From Eucalyptus grandis (taxonomy: Eukaryota > Streptophyta > Magnoliopsida > Myrtales > Myrtaceae): 64,000 nt of DNA. The notes below the pieces were generated by a model, which did no database searches, was not told where the DNA came from, and saw only the letters and a list, made by a program, of their open reading frames with translations. The DNA is taken from positions 57,492,472 through 57,556,471 of the forward strand of contig NC_052617.1 of NCBI RefSeq assembly GCF_016545825.1. Reading direction: 5' to 3'. Shown in pieces: positions 1-13,354 of this stretch; the first letter of the stretch is position 1, and the number at the start of each line of letters is the position of its first letter. Made by a program: the position numbers and the translations under genes.

Positions 1-176
1 ATGGGCTTTGGGATAGAACTTGTGACTGGTTGGCCATAGAGAGGCTTGCTTATGTTAATGATCTCAAATGAATCCTGTAGTTCATAACTTGTTCCTCCTA
101 AAAAATTCTGATTGCTTATTCACTTTTCCCATTTTTAAGCAAACTGTATTCTTTGTTGTCTTTCAATTTTTTCCAG

Positions 177-3100
177 GTGGCTATTGAAGTGGAACGTGAA
201 GAAGATGAAGGTGGCACGTTGGGAGAAACTTTTACAGACTACGTAGGTGTTCCCCATGTCTTTTTTTTTCCCCCCAAACTTCTGCCAGCCCCTTGCTTGT
301 CAGCTAAATATTTTTAACCTCCTTTTGTGATCCTTTGATTCTTTTAATACGCAGCGACCTCCCAAATTATCCATCGGACCTCCTCACCCGGATCCAGTTG
401 TTGAGACATCATCGTTATCTGCAGTTCAGCCCCCTGAGCCTACGTATGATATGAAAATTAAGGATAAGTTGGAAACCTCAACGGTCTTATCATGTTTGCA
501 GATTGAGACACTGGTCTACGCTTGTCAGGTTACATTCATGGCTGCAACTAATTCAAATTATATCCATGTGCCTCCACTCATTAGAAAATATCGGTCATCA
601 TGACAGAGACACCTTCAGCACCTTGCCAATGGCACTAGGGCTGGATTTTTTGTTGGAGATGGAGCTGGTGTGGGTAAAGGTCGAACCATTGCTGGGTTAA
701 TATGGGAAAATTGGCATCAAGGAAGAAAAAAAGCATTGTAGGTTTTTATTTGTATGTCACATTTGATCGTTACTAAATCTCAGTGGAAATTATCTTGAAA
801 TTATTTCGCAATCTCTAGGTGGATTTCCGTCGGTTCTGACTTGAAGTTCGATGCCAGAAGAGATCTAGATGATGTAGGTGCAACTTGTGTTGAAGGTAAA
901 TAACAAACTCAAGAAACTATTAAGAAAATGTCTTTCTCATACCATGTCATGTGCAGCTGAATCCCATAGTAACTTTTAAAGAAACTCAAAGGAATGGTAA
1001 GGTACTCCTATAGTTAGATCTGTCACATTACTATATGCGCACAATAGCATTTGTTGCCATATTCGGTCTTGAGAGGTATCATCAAGATGACTGTCTCTTT
1101 TTTACTTTTGTTACCATTCGTAACTGATTTCATGCCAAGAGGAAGTAAATATAATCCGTTGATTCATGTGAACAGTACATGCTCTGAACAAGCTTCCCTA
1201 TTCTAAGCTTGATTCCAAGTCTGTTGGGGTCAGAGAAGGGGTAGTGTTTTTGACGTATAGCAGCCTTATAGCATCTTCTGAGAGAGGACGGTCTCGTCTG
1301 CAGCAGCTTGTGCAGTGGGGTGGACCTGAATTTGATGGGCTTGTCATATTTGATGAGGTAATACAATTTCACTTCGTTTGTAATAGTGATCATGTGTGAA
1401 TTCTGTATCCTCTATACCTCGTCAACACCGATTTGAAAGCCTCTCTCTGATGGAGCAAGGATTTGGTTTCACCTTATATCTAAGTTCAATGGTTTCACTC
1501 TAGTGCCACAAGGCCAAGAATTTGGTGCCTGAAGCTGGAAGCCAATCAACACGAACTGGTGAAGCAGTTCTGGAGATTCAGGTATTCTTAATATGAATAA
1601 GTGGCCCTATTCCTTGTTCATGGTCTTTACTCCATTTAAGTAGCCTTTTCTTTTAGAGTTTTTGCGTTTTTAGTGGGGAAGTTACAGTATGGGTAGCTGA
1701 ATATGATGCTCCACTTCTGTTTTCTCACAACTGGACGGTGTGCTCTCAAAAGTCTTAGCCCTAGACCTCTGAGTAAATCTACGTGTCATCAATTGTGCTC
1801 TGGAAACGCAACCAATTCTTTTTGAAGTAGGTGATTTTGTTGAAATGTGTCATTGCTCAATTTTCAAAATGTGTTGATATACTTTATAGGGGTCCTTACT
1901 AGTGCTCTTCAGGTACTTGTTGGCATGACCTTTGTCTTAATGACTATCCTTTGTTTAATTCTATTTAGGCTCCTTGATTTTATTACCCGTGGAAGATTCT
2001 GAGCTCTGGCTGTTTTGTCTGCTAAAACACTGAGTTTGAGCTTTTCCTAACTTCTAAAGTTATTATGTTTACTGCTGCAGGCCCGGCTTCCTGAAGCTCG
2101 TGTCATTTATTGCTCTGCAACTGGTGCATCTGAACCCCGCAACATGGGATACATGGTGCGCCTTGGACTTTGGGGAGCTGGAACATCCTTCTCGGATTTT
2201 AGGGAATTCTTAGGTATTTTGTCTATCAGGATTATTTTATCTTTTAACTAGGGAATTCTTAGGTAATTTGTCTAACAGGATTATTTTATCTTTTAATGCT
2301 GTCACTTTGATTGCCAATTTGATTGCCAAGCTTATCAATTTAACATATCTGGACTTCATATCGGTTCCTAAATTTTCTGTCATGGGTGACATGGCATTTG
2401 TTTGCTTTTAGTTTTCATGCATTGGGTTATCTTTACAGTGCTAGCTTGGTGAACTTGGGTTAGAATTGCCACCAGCGTTAATACTTGCAGCGGTGTTAAA
2501 TTATCACCTTACCGGCATCAAAGTACCATGGTTTCCATTGTACTTCCTGTCTAGATTTGCTTCATATCATCTCTACTCAGTCGGAGATTAAAGTCCTCTT
2601 ATTTGATTCAGTAATTTTCCTGTTGAAAGAGTTAGAAAGCTAGCAAGGTATTTTCAAAGCCGGGTGGGTTCAGTGTTGTAAAGCAAATTAAGCTTCTGAA
2701 TGATATGCAGTGCTTTTTGATGGCCAAAAATGAAATGATTCAATTGGGATCACTGACATGATGGTTGAGATTGCTAATAATCATTTTCTAAGCCAAGATT
2801 CTACTGACAATGCCAGGAAAAGCATCTCAGTGGCTTTAACTGGATACCAATTTTGGCTTTTAGAAAGGGCATTACACTTCAATGAAGCTTGCAAAAGATG
2901 GGATTTTCATGTTGAGCTCTAAATTGAGCTGAAGAGTAACCCCTTGCCATTGGAACAGCACACTAGCACACATTGATAAGCATTTCCATCAGAATATGCA
3001 CATTTTCATATGGAGGAGAAGTCCTTGTTCATGTTGACTTATCCTGGAGGGTTATTCACTTTCATCTTAAATGTTGCTACCATGTCGATGATCAGTTTTG

Positions 3101-6100
3101 CAGCTCCCTGTTTCTGTACTGGCATACAAACCACTAGACCTTTTTGATAAACTGGATGACATCCTGTACTCGTGTGGTCCCAGGAAAAGAAAACTTCTTG
3201 TCAGAAGATATTTCTCTGATTGAGGATATATATCCTTTTAGATTTGATTTTGTCTCGTGACTAATCTATGATTTGATTTTGAGACTTAGCATCATCTCTT
3301 GATATTACTGGCAGTTGCTATTGAGAAGGGTGGTGTTGGGGCCCTAGAACTTGTTGCAATGGACATGAAAGCAAGGTAATAGGTTCACCTAATTTCATGC
3401 ATCATTTCTGATGTTGCTGGAACTGATCTTAAGATATGTTTCAGGGGTATGTATGTGTGCCGTACACTTAGCTATAAGGGCTCAGAATTTGAAATTGTGG
3501 AAGCACCTCTTGAAGAAAATATGATGGTAGGCTGAAAGCGTATGCTTTACTATTTACTTAGAACTATTAAGTTTCAATCCCTTGGAGTTAAGAAATTGGT
3601 CATCTTGGATGTAGACTCTTGTTATTAAGCCTTTTTTCGGTCCTTATAAACTCGCATGCTTACCCATCAAATCCTTTGTTGAATAGCTTGTTAAAGTATT
3701 AAAGTTTAAATAGTTTGATGAGCTATTTGGGGGTTCAGAATTAGTAACCAGATGTCTGTTCAATTCTTTATGTCCTGAGTAATTGGTGAGTGTAAGAAAT
3801 GTTGACTTCCCAAATCGTGTTTTCGCAGGAAATGTATAAAAAGGCAGCGGAGTTTTGGGCAGAGTTGCGAATGGAACTGCTGACAGCAAGTTCCATTCTC
3901 ACTGATGAAAAACCAAATACAAGTCAATTGTGGAGATTGTATTGGGCAAGCCATCAGGTATGTGATTCTATGGATTTTTGGTGGTAGGATTGTATATGCT
4001 CCTCCTTATGGACCCTCCATCTGGTTATTTTGGTTTTAATTTATTCATCGATATGTTCCGATGTTCTTATTGTAGAGATTCTTTAGACACATGTGTATGT
4101 CCGCGAAGGTGCCTGCAGTCGTGAGATTAGCGAAGGAGGCATTAGAAGATAAGTGTGTTGTTATTGGCCTTCAAAGTACTGGAGAAGCAAGGACTGAGGA
4201 AGCTGTCACAAAATATGTCAGTATGACGACTGTATTGCATTCAATTATCTTAATGTTCTTTACAAGCGATATGCATTCTTATTTAGATAATCACGGGAAC
4301 TTGATGATTTCTCAGGGTCTTGAACTTGATGATTTTGTTTCGGGTCCTCGAGAGCTGTTGCTGAAATTTGTTGAAGAAAATTATCCTCTGCCTGAAAAGC
4401 CTGAACCTCTTTCAGGTATTTTTATGAGCAACTGCAAGTATAATTCAACACTTTTCCCTATTGAGTTAGTAAAATTAAGAGTATGCTTTGGTTGCAGGAG
4501 AAGAAAGTGTGAAGGAACTTCAAAGGAAGAGGCATTCGGCGAGACCGGATGTGTCAATAAGAGGAAGAGTCAGGAAGGTTGCAAAGTGGCAGCCCGCTAG
4601 CGATGATGAAAGTGATGAAGATAATGATTGTGAGTCCCTTTAGGCTGTATGCATGACATTAGTTCTGCCCGTTTCACTTCAATATGTATATTTGTATTTT
4701 CACATTGGTCGTTTTTCTATAATTACCAGTGGTTGAATGGTGTAATATGAATTATACTCACATATATGTTTCCCGCTACGTGAATATTTGCTTCAGATTT
4801 TCAAATCATGCTGCTTTGCATTTTACTTGTTCAAATCCACAATTGTGTACGTCCAAATAACCAAGTTGATCTTTGTTCCAAATAACCAAGTTCTGCTCGT
4901 TTCACTTCAATATGTATATTTGTATTTTCACATTGGTCGTTTTTCTATAATTACCAGTGGTTGAATGGTGTAATATGAATTATGCTCACATATATGTTTC
5001 CCGCTAGGTGAATATTTGCTTCAGATTTTCAAATCATGCTGCTTTGCATTTTACTTATTCAAATCCACAATTGTGTACGTCCAAATAACCAAGTTGATCT
5101 TTGTTCCAAATAGCTGATTCTGTACATGACTCAACTGAATCTGATGACGAGTTTCAGATCTGTGCAATATGCAATGGTGAAGAGGTAATCACCACTTCTC
5201 TCCCTTGTGTGAGAGATTGTATGCTTTTACGTCACCTTATTCTTATATTGTGATTTTAGGGAAGGAAGAAGTTGCTTCAGTGTTCGTGCTGTCGTCAACT
5301 GGTTCATCCTGCCTGTCTTGTCCCGCCTATGGAAGATATAGTATCTGAAGAATGGTCATGTCACTCATGCAAGCAAAAGACAGAAGAATTTCTTCAAGCT
5401 AGACGTGCATACATCCAAGAACTTTTGAAGAGGTGGAAATAAACCTTACTGTCTTCTGCTTGCAGGCTAAGTTTGCAACTGTGCTGAAAAGCATTGTCAT
5501 CTTGATTATAGGTATGAAGCAGCATTGGAGCGGAAAGCAAAAATTTTGGAGATAATACGTACACTGCATCTTCCGAATAACCCTCTAGATGACATCATTG
5601 ATCAGGTGGCTGTTGGTGAATCCTGTAACAACATGTATTTATATGTCACGGCATAACATTTATATCATCGTCTTTTCTTCCCAAATAGAAGTGGATTTGC
5701 AGACGTGAAGAAATATTTGTGTTGAATATCAAATACAGAAATATATCTGTCAGTCTGGAAGACATTCATAGAATTTGAGGGTGCCCTCAGGATTGCTAAT
5801 ATCAATGAATTGTTCAATTTAATCAAGATGTTTCATCTTTAAGTTCTAATGGGCTGGCAACCGATTGTTGCCTTTTCTAATATATCAGCTTTTACTTATA
5901 TAAACACCTGTTTATCTTGCAAACCTTCTTTCATCATTTGGAAGCTGTTTTGATGGCCTTCATTTAAGTTGAAGTAATTGTTGTCCAATGAGAATTTTTT
6001 ATGAAGACAATTTGATGTTTTGTAAGCTATTTCTGGTATGAACATTATTTTCCACTATGATAGTTGATCTATCAACAGTAAACTTGATGTTTCTTACAAC

Positions 6101-9100
6101 TTCTTCTGATTTTTTAGTTAATTTAATAATTATGATGCTTATGCAGCTTGGAGGCCCTGATAAAGTTGCAGAAATGACTGGAAGGCGAGGAATGCTTGTT
6201 AGGGCCTCCAGTGGGAAAGGTGTCACTTATCAGGCACGTAACACGTAAGTTTGTTTGATTGCATCTTTCTTTAAGCACTACAGTTTTTCTACCTTCTCTT
6301 GAGTTAACTCTAGTTTTTTCTCAGGAAAGAAGTCACGATGGAAATGGTGAACATGCACGAGAAGCAGCTCTTTATGGATGGTAAGAAGTGGGTGGCTATT
6401 ATCTCCGAGGCTGGATCTGCTGGTGTTTCTTTGCAGGCAGATAGAAGAGCATTAAATCAGGTGAGCTGTTTCCGCAAAGAGTTACTTTGTGTTGAGGCTT
6501 CCTGCAAGTCCTAAGTTGATACTATTGGAATTTTCTTTTCTTGGCTAATTTCAAAGAGCTGTAGATCTCGTGTACATTCACCTAATGCTGTCTGGTATTG
6601 TTGCTTATGTTTGTCTGTCGTTGATAACTTATGATAGAAAAGAAGGGTGCATTTGACGCTGGAACTTCCTTGGAGTGCTGATCGGGCAATTCAACAATTC
6701 GGCAGAACACATCGGTCGAACCAGGCTTCTGCACCTGTGTACAGGTGGAGTAGGCCTTGCTTTAATCACTTGGTGTTCAATTTTCTTTTATATGACAAAG
6801 TGATTGCAATGCTTCCACAAAAAGTTTAAGAATAGAAAAGATTTGCGATGGCTGTTTAAGTCTTTCTTTAGTGTGAAGCTATCGCTCTATTGGATGCTTA
6901 CTGCTATCTACATTTAATGAGTCCAACTTAAATTAGTAATTGTTCTGGGCCTAAATTTATTAAAGTTAGAGGGTATGGTTGTTGCTGAATCATAGTCAAC
7001 ATAAGAAGGAGATAAACTGTCAGCAGAAGTATGAAGACATACATGTGACATGTGATGGAGAAGCATGCATTCTGGGATATTCAATTTGTGTTGAGATGCT
7101 TCTCAGTTCACAAGAAGAGGGGCAGATTTTCTGTTTGTCCATTTCCATTCTTGATGCGAAACCTGTAGCCTGGCTACAATTCTGTGTTTGACATTGTTGC
7201 ATAGTTTCATCTTCTGAAAAAACATGAACAACAGTGGTTTTCCAAGAGAGTTATGTTTTTTGTCTCGGCACTCAGCAAAAATGACTCATGAATTCTGTCA
7301 TAACTGATGAGTGGGGGGCATGGTTGCAAGAATCCTGCTTTTTATTATTGATTTCAGTGGTCAGAGGCAAGGAAGTGCACCTGTAAGACATGTCTATTCT
7401 GGTGGGCTGAACCCCGCAGAAAGTGTTTTCTGGTGGGCAGCAAATGAGACAAGTTGGGTAGATTAACTAGATGTGAGACTATGAAGCTGCTAGTGATCAA
7501 AGCAGCATAAATACTTCATATGGCAAGATGCTCATACTGAGGGTTCACTGAGCTCTGTTGATTTGAAAGAAGTCTAGTTGCCTCATTTTCAGTTGATATG
7601 AAGATAATGCACGATTTGGTAAAGATGGTGCGCAGTATAGTCAAGTAGGAATATTACCAGAAGTGAAAGATTTTCAGGATCTTTTGTTAAAGTATCTCTT
7701 TTTACTTGGCTCAACAAAAAACCACATCATTGACCTGGGATATGGTATACGCTGAATTAATATTGGAATTGGTCAAGCGGGTGGGGACTGCTTTACATAT
7801 TCATGCCATTGTTGGGGTTAAGTGAAATGATGAGCTTGTTGGTATTGATGGACTTAGTCCCCTTTATGCTGCTTCACAGGATACTCTTCACCAATCTTGG
7901 TGGTGAACGCCGGTTCGCATCTATTGTCGCTAAGAGATTAGAGTCTCTCGGAGCCTTAACACAAGGAGATCGTCGGTGAGTTTTGTGAATGATGCACTCA
8001 TTCATCATTTAAAGCTTTGAGTTTGTCTTCTGTGCCATTGCTTGTAATCCTATCTTTGTCCTTGTAAACTTGATTACTTTCTCTCAATCAATTGCAGCGC
8101 GGGACCATCTTTGAGTGCCTATAATTACGACAGCACATATGGAAAGAAGGCCTTGGTGTCGATGTATAGGGGAATAATGGAACAGGTGGGTCATGTTCCT
8201 CTTGTGACCTTTTTTGCACTAAGTTTCATATATAATGAGTAAGTGCTAATTTTTTCTTCTTCAGGATTCCCTGCCAATTGTTCCTCCGGGATGTTCATCT
8301 GAAGAACCTGATGAAGTCCGGGATTTTATGGTGATGGCAAAGGCTGCTTTAGTGTCGGTTGGAATAGTTAGGGACACAGTCTTTGGTAATCTCACTGTCT
8401 TTGGCACAACCTGTCAATCTTACTTTAAGCTAATAAATGGTATTATTGGTATTAGTGTATCTGTGCAGAGTTGCGACTTCTGATATTATGTTTGACCCAC
8501 CATTCTGCTTTGCAGTTGTAATTTTAAAGTTATTTTCATTGTGATATAGGGAATGGAAAAGACAATGTTAAGAATTCTGGTCGTATAATTGATTCAGACA
8601 TGCATGATGTTGGTCGCTTTCTCAATCGACTGTTGGGGTTGCCGCCTGACATTCAGAATAGGTTCGTTTTATGTGAATTGATTGGTATCTGGAATTGATC
8701 TCAGTCCAACATGCTGAGCTAACATATTTTCCAGGCTTTTCGAGCTATTTGTTGGTATTCTAGATCTGGTCATTCAAAAGGCACGCATCGAGGGGCATCT
8801 TGATTCAGGCATTGTTGACATGAAAGCAAATAGTGTAGAACTACAAGGAACTCCGAAGGTGAGGTTTTTCCACTTTTAACATTCCGAGCTTCGCTTCTGA
8901 GCCATTTAACTTTAATTTCCTGCAGACTGTTCATGTCGATCCTACATCAGGTGCTTCAACAGAGCTCTTTACTTTCACTCTGGATCGTGGAATCACTTGG
9001 GAGGTACGCTTTGCTGAATGTAAGATTCTCCTTTTGCTTTTGTGCTTCATTACTCAGATCGGACCATATCTTGTTTCAGTATGCAAGCTCTCTGCTAGAG

Positions 9101-12100
9101 GAGAGGCAAAAGGATGGCATTGCTTCATCTAGTGACGGTTTCTATGAGTCCAAGAGAGAATGGCTGGGAAGGCGTCATTTCATCTTGGCATGTGAAAGGT
9201 AATGACTGGATTATCTGATCTTTGGGATTTGGGGTTGTTCATAGGACACTGTTTCTTTGGTGGCATAACTATCTTGGTGAATCTCCACTGCTACAGAAGT
9301 ACAGTCCCCAGCTTTAGCCTTCTTTCTGAGAATTTTTTCCATAATGGTGCTCATTCCACCTAATGCTTGCGGTTCCTATATTGTTCATTATTCACTACCG
9401 TTTCATCATAATGGTTGCATTCTAGCATAGTGGAGGAGATAGATATGTTGAGATAGTTTTTCTCAGTTATATCATTGTGAAGAGTCAAGGCTGTTATGCC
9501 TTCTTTGGAAGAGTTTTAAGTTTGCTTTCTCAGATCAGTGTTCTTAATTTTATAGGTTCTAGTAATATGTATGTCCACTCCTGTTCTCATACTTTTGAGT
9601 CTTTACCTCCTTATTTTCCGAAGGTGACTTTGAAAGTTGTTTATTGGACCAGTTATCTTTTGGGATTACTGATGATTGCTATCTGAATTGCTGGTTTTCT
9701 CATTATTGTGCTTCAGCTCTACTTCAGGAATGTTCAAGATAATCCGGCCAGCTGTTGGGGAGTCATTGAGGTTGCAATGTAATATGATGTATGCTTAACT
9801 AGTTTTTTTTCAAGATTTCTTTACTAATCTGGTTTACCTTTGGCAGGGAGTGGCCTCTAGTGGAGCTCAAAAACAAGTACAGAAAAATGAGTTCTTTGGA
9901 GAAGGCTAAAAGCAGTTGGGAAGATGAATATGAAGTATCTTCTAAACAGGTAATGGCAAATTATTCATTTTATGTTAATACAACGGGCCACAGGCATAAG
10001 TCTATGCAATAAGTTCCTCCCAAACATTGACAAATAAGATTGGTTTTCTTGAAGAATTTGGAGGATGTGCATTTCTAACTTAAGTTTGACATTTGTGGTC
10101 TGAGCACTATTATGTGCATGTGTGATGCAGTTGCAGTGTCTCTGTGTTATCTTGATCTTTTAAGAAATTTAATGCTTCTTTTTCTTTACTAATTTGAAGT
10201 CTATCCATCTGAAGAATTACATGAACCTGCTAAACATGTTTTGTAGGCAATGGCATTCTGGTTTGATTAATTTGCTGTTTATAGAAGTTCTGCTTGCTTT
10301 GTAATGGTACTGTGTGGTCTATGTCTGCTAGGCTGCAATGTATGCATGTTCTATTTCTTGGAAAACAGCGCCTTTTACTCCTTTTTGTCAGTCCATCTCT
10401 CGACTTCTGATCTGGGTGTTTCGCCATGCTGATTAGTTCACAGAATGACTTAATGAGGAATTTTCGGCCCTTTGGGCATACCGTATGAGTTTCCTGACTT
10501 GTGGTGGTATAACAGCTATTAGGTGCATAAGAGCATTTGGAAAAATTTTGTGAGCTGTTAGTGGCCAGGACACCAACTCACATAATGTAGAAACTGCAAT
10601 TTATGAAGGGGCAACACAATTGCTAGATGTGGAATGTCTCCCACCGTTAAGCCTCTTCTTTTCTATCTGTTGTCTAAAGGAGCTGCACAGAAGCTTGGTT
10701 ATCTGCGCTTTCCTTTTCCTGTAAATAACTTTGTGGATACCTTCCTTTTTATATCCTCTTGAGGAGAAATCCATCCTTGCTTTGCTAATCATGCATGCTC
10801 CCACTGGTCACTGGCCATTGTTTCTTTGGGTTTTTATGACCAAGAAGTGCATTTTCTTGGTAATGTGTCCAATCATTTATCTTGCTGATGGTTTATTGGA
10901 ATGCTGTTTTCTAATTGGTGTTAATTTTGATTGCAGTGCATGCATGGCCCCAACTGTAAAATTGGCACTTATTGCACTGTTGGGAGGAGACTACAGGAAG
11001 TAAATGTCCTGGGTGGCCTCATTCTTCCTGTCTGGGGCACTATTGAGAAGGCCCTTGCTAAGCAGGTCGGTTGCCCTGCTGCTGCTATTATTTTACACTA
11101 TTTTTTCCCTGACCAAGAGTTTGGTGGTCTAGGGGCGCGTTTTTTGGGGCATGCTTTTTATTAAGAAATTGCCATGCAACATTTCCAGATGACGCCAACA
11201 ATGCATGACTGCATGTGTATAGAAAAAAAGTAATGCATAATTGCAGTGCGGCCAGCATAATTTTTACATGACAGTATCTAAGCAGTGGTTGGATAATCTG
11301 GTGACCCCCTAAATCTTAGTGTTATCTTACTTGAGACTCAGGGCTGTAATATTATATGCTAGAACTATACTACAATTTGCATGTTGCAATTTCAGGAGCT
11401 GTGTTTAGGCATATTCATTGATATTTTCCATGCTTTAATATGCCTTATGAGCTTTCTGTTTGGCTTGTAAATATCAATGACTTGCCAAATTTGTGCATTT
11501 GATTCTGGATGATATTGATTCTGGGGGAACTTCTGTATGTTGGCCCCTCAGTGCTTAGCTTTTAATGCCATAGAGAGAGTGCAATCCTCTAATCGAATTT
11601 TGACAAGCTTTTGTTCACTATAGTTCCTTTTGGAACAAGGACATCTCATTGTGCATATTGAATGATTCTTATCTCTTTGGTAGTGGGACTTATCACTAGG
11701 GTTATGTCTTGTTGGAGGTGCTGAAACCTTTTACATGTTTGCAGGCTCGGCAAAGTCATAAGCGCCTCCGTGTTGTGCACATTGAAACTACTACAGATAG
11801 ACAGCGTATTGTGGGCCTTTTTGTACCAAATTCGGCCATTGAATCTGTCCTTCAAGGTTTTGATTTGCTCGTCCCCCCCCCCCCCCTCCATATGCTTCTG
11901 CATGGCCATCTTTTGTTGTCTTGTTTCCTGGTTTGGATGTCAAACCTTTATTGCTTTTAGGGGTGTGCAAAATACCCGGGAACCGCCCAGAACCGGTGGT
12001 TCTTGAGGGAACCGGCCCGGTTCCCAGTTCCAATTTGTGGAACCGGTAGGTACTGGTTCGGTTCCCGGTTCCATGGGCGGATCTGCCCGCCCACCCACCC

Positions 12101-12602
12101 GGACCGGACCTGAACCTTTTAATATTAAAAAAAATTACGAAAAGAAACCTTAGATCTCATCTCACTCCCTTCGTCTTCGGCTCCTAATCCTATCACCATT
12201 TCGCTGCGATTACTTCTCTTTGCCATCCGCATCTCCACGTACTTAAATTTGGTTTTTCTTTTTTTGGCTTGCTTTGATGTCACGTAATCATTTTATGTTG
12301 AAAACCAAAATTGTTTCGCATCAAAATCGGTTCCATGGATCCACCTAGGAACCGGATTGGACCGACGGTCTGGTTCCCGGTGGATCCATGCAACAAACGG
12401 TGGATCCTAGTTCCAATTTTCGAACCGGTCCTTAGCGGGCGGTTCCCGGTTCTAGGTCGGGAACTGCCCACCCGGACCATGCACACCCCTAATTGCTTTG
12501 GTTGCTAGGATGTGTTTTTTTCTTTTGTTGAACAATGTATAAGTGTAAATTTGTAACATGTTTGTTGCAGGTTTGGCGTGGGTTCAGGATATAGATGATT
12601 GA
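177..12602 (+). CDS. FGT1: FORGETTER1 / strawberry-notch helicase-like protein, 5' partial
   Basis: This is the 3' portion of a plant strawberry-notch (SBNO) family gene, a nuclear helicase-like chromatin co-regulator; Arabidopsis FGT1 sustains expression of heat-induced genes after stress. Joining exons 177-242, 355-528, 607-737, 819-895, 1176-1357, 1504-1581, 2081-2213, 3315-3375, 3445-3526, 3829-3957, 4076-4216, 4316-4415, 4498-4629, 5114-5184, 5260-5432, 5512-5605, 6147-6244, 6325-6460, 6638-6744, 7880-7975, 8098-8185, 8265-8385, 8550-8661, 8735-8858, 8926-9003, 9080-9198, 9717-9770, 9847-9949, 10937-11065, 11745-11856 and 12571-12602 gives one open frame of 1,110 residues with GT-AG introns. 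Visible motifs are a Walker-A-like [11 protein letters not shown] (exon 3), a DEAH-box-like FDECHKAKN (spanning 1357/1504), a C4HC3 PHD finger (5114-5432), and the helicase-C motif [11 protein letters not shown] (6638-6744). The protein ends AWVQDIDD. About 185 N-terminal residues are presumably outside the window. Identification is strong; a few splice junctions could shift. Confidence 0.95.
2201..2298 (+). repeat. 49-bp tandem duplication spanning an FGT1 splice donor
   Basis: The segment starting AGGGAATTCTTAGGTA at 2201 recurs at 2250 with a few substitutions (GTATTTTGTCTATCAGG versus GTAATTTGTCTAACAGG). The unit holds the last 13 bases of the exon and the 5' splice site, so two potential donors (GT at 2214 and at 2263) lie 49 bp apart. 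Using the second would add 49 nt and shift the frame. Confidence 0.85.
2299..3314 (+). other. Long FGT1 intron, remainder
   Basis: The intron from 2214 to 3314 is AT-rich, with no open frame or transposon hallmark that I can recognise apart from the duplicated donor at its 5' end. Confidence 0.6.
4663..5113 (+). repeat. Two-copy 228-bp tandem duplication in an FGT1 intron
   Basis: The unit beginning TTCTGCCCGTTTCACTTC at 4663 is repeated from 4891 with only a few substitutions. The second copy runs into the splice acceptor (CCAAATAG, 5106-5113), whereas the first copy has CCAAATAACC at the matching place and therefore lacks the AG. This looks like a young segmental duplication that used the end of the intron. 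Confidence 0.9.
6745..7879 (+). other. Long FGT1 intron without recognised content
   Basis: This intron is about 1.1 kb. Short open frames occur on both strands but none resembles a known protein, and I see no terminal repeats or target-site duplications. The splice sites (ACAG|GTGGAG and TTCACAG|GATA) join codons cleanly. Confidence 0.6.
9950..11744 (+). other. Two long FGT1 introns (9950-10936 and 11066-11744)
   Basis: These introns flank exon 10937-11065, which encodes a cysteine-rich [13 protein letters not shown] segment typical of the FGT1 C-terminal region. Their sequence is AT-rich. I see no genes or definable repeats in them. Confidence 0.6.
11958..12491 (+). mobile_element. Non-autonomous hAT-type element in the last FGT1 intron
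   Basis: The 534-bp element begins TAGGGGTGTGCA and ends with the exact reverse complement TGCACACCCCTA, giving a 12-bp perfect terminal inverted repeat. It is flanked on both sides by the 8-bp direct repeat ATTGCTTT (11950-11957 and 12492-12499). An 8-bp target duplication and a TAGGG-type terminus are hallmarks of the hAT superfamily. The subterminal regions are packed with GAACCGG/CCGGTTC motifs in both orientations, so the ends can fold back. There is no transposase frame, so it is a non-autonomous or MITE-like copy. Confidence 0.88.
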
Positions 12603-13354
12603 GATGGCAGTTCAGCATTTTCATGAGTAAATAGATTAGACAGCCAAGTTAAATGGATCCGTCAGGACTCTGCAAACCTTATTAACAGAGTTACGGTATG
12701 CGGGCAGCCTTCAATTTGTGGGAAATGTAGGCTAACTTTTCTTTGGGGGAAAGTATGCTCTACCACATGATATTGCAATTTCTTGATGTATATTTTTGCT
12801 CCATTTTTTGGGCGCTAATTTTGTATACGAAGGTCTTGTCAAGAAAGGGGAGGGATGGTTTACTTGATATAGTGGTGAATGAATGTCTTGTGAACCAAGT
12901 TGTATGTGTCCTCATGGCGACTCACGTGAACAATGCAGGAATGTAAATCTTCACACTGTTTAAATTCGTTTGTTTCGTCCGTGAAGTGGATTAAACCGAA
13001 GTTAAAAGAAATGCATAACAACCGTTGCACGAGCTCTTCCGAGGACTCAAACCAGAGCTTTTTCCAATTATAGCATGGGAAGGAAATATGGACTTGGTGG
13101 CGATGCTGCTGCAACCTTTTTGTCTTTTTGGTCTTGCGGTACGCATTCTTGATATTGTGTCAAAATTGGCAAACTGGTTCCTACTTACTGTTGTGTGTAA
13201 TGTGTGATCATTCGTCGTCGTCATTTTTAGTTTTGGGGTATTGTCAGCATATCGTGTCCGTTTAAATGGATTTGTCTCAGCGGCTTACTGAACTAAAATT
13301 GGCCAAATTCCCTTGAAAAAACGCTAACTTAGGTCGGGTTCTAATTTAGGTTTG
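12603..13354 (+). other. FGT1 3' flank
   Basis: The stretch follows the FGT1 stop codon (12600-12602). The first few hundred bases are T-rich and probably include the 3' UTR, but I cannot fix a poly(A) site. No other gene is supported. Confidence 0.5.
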
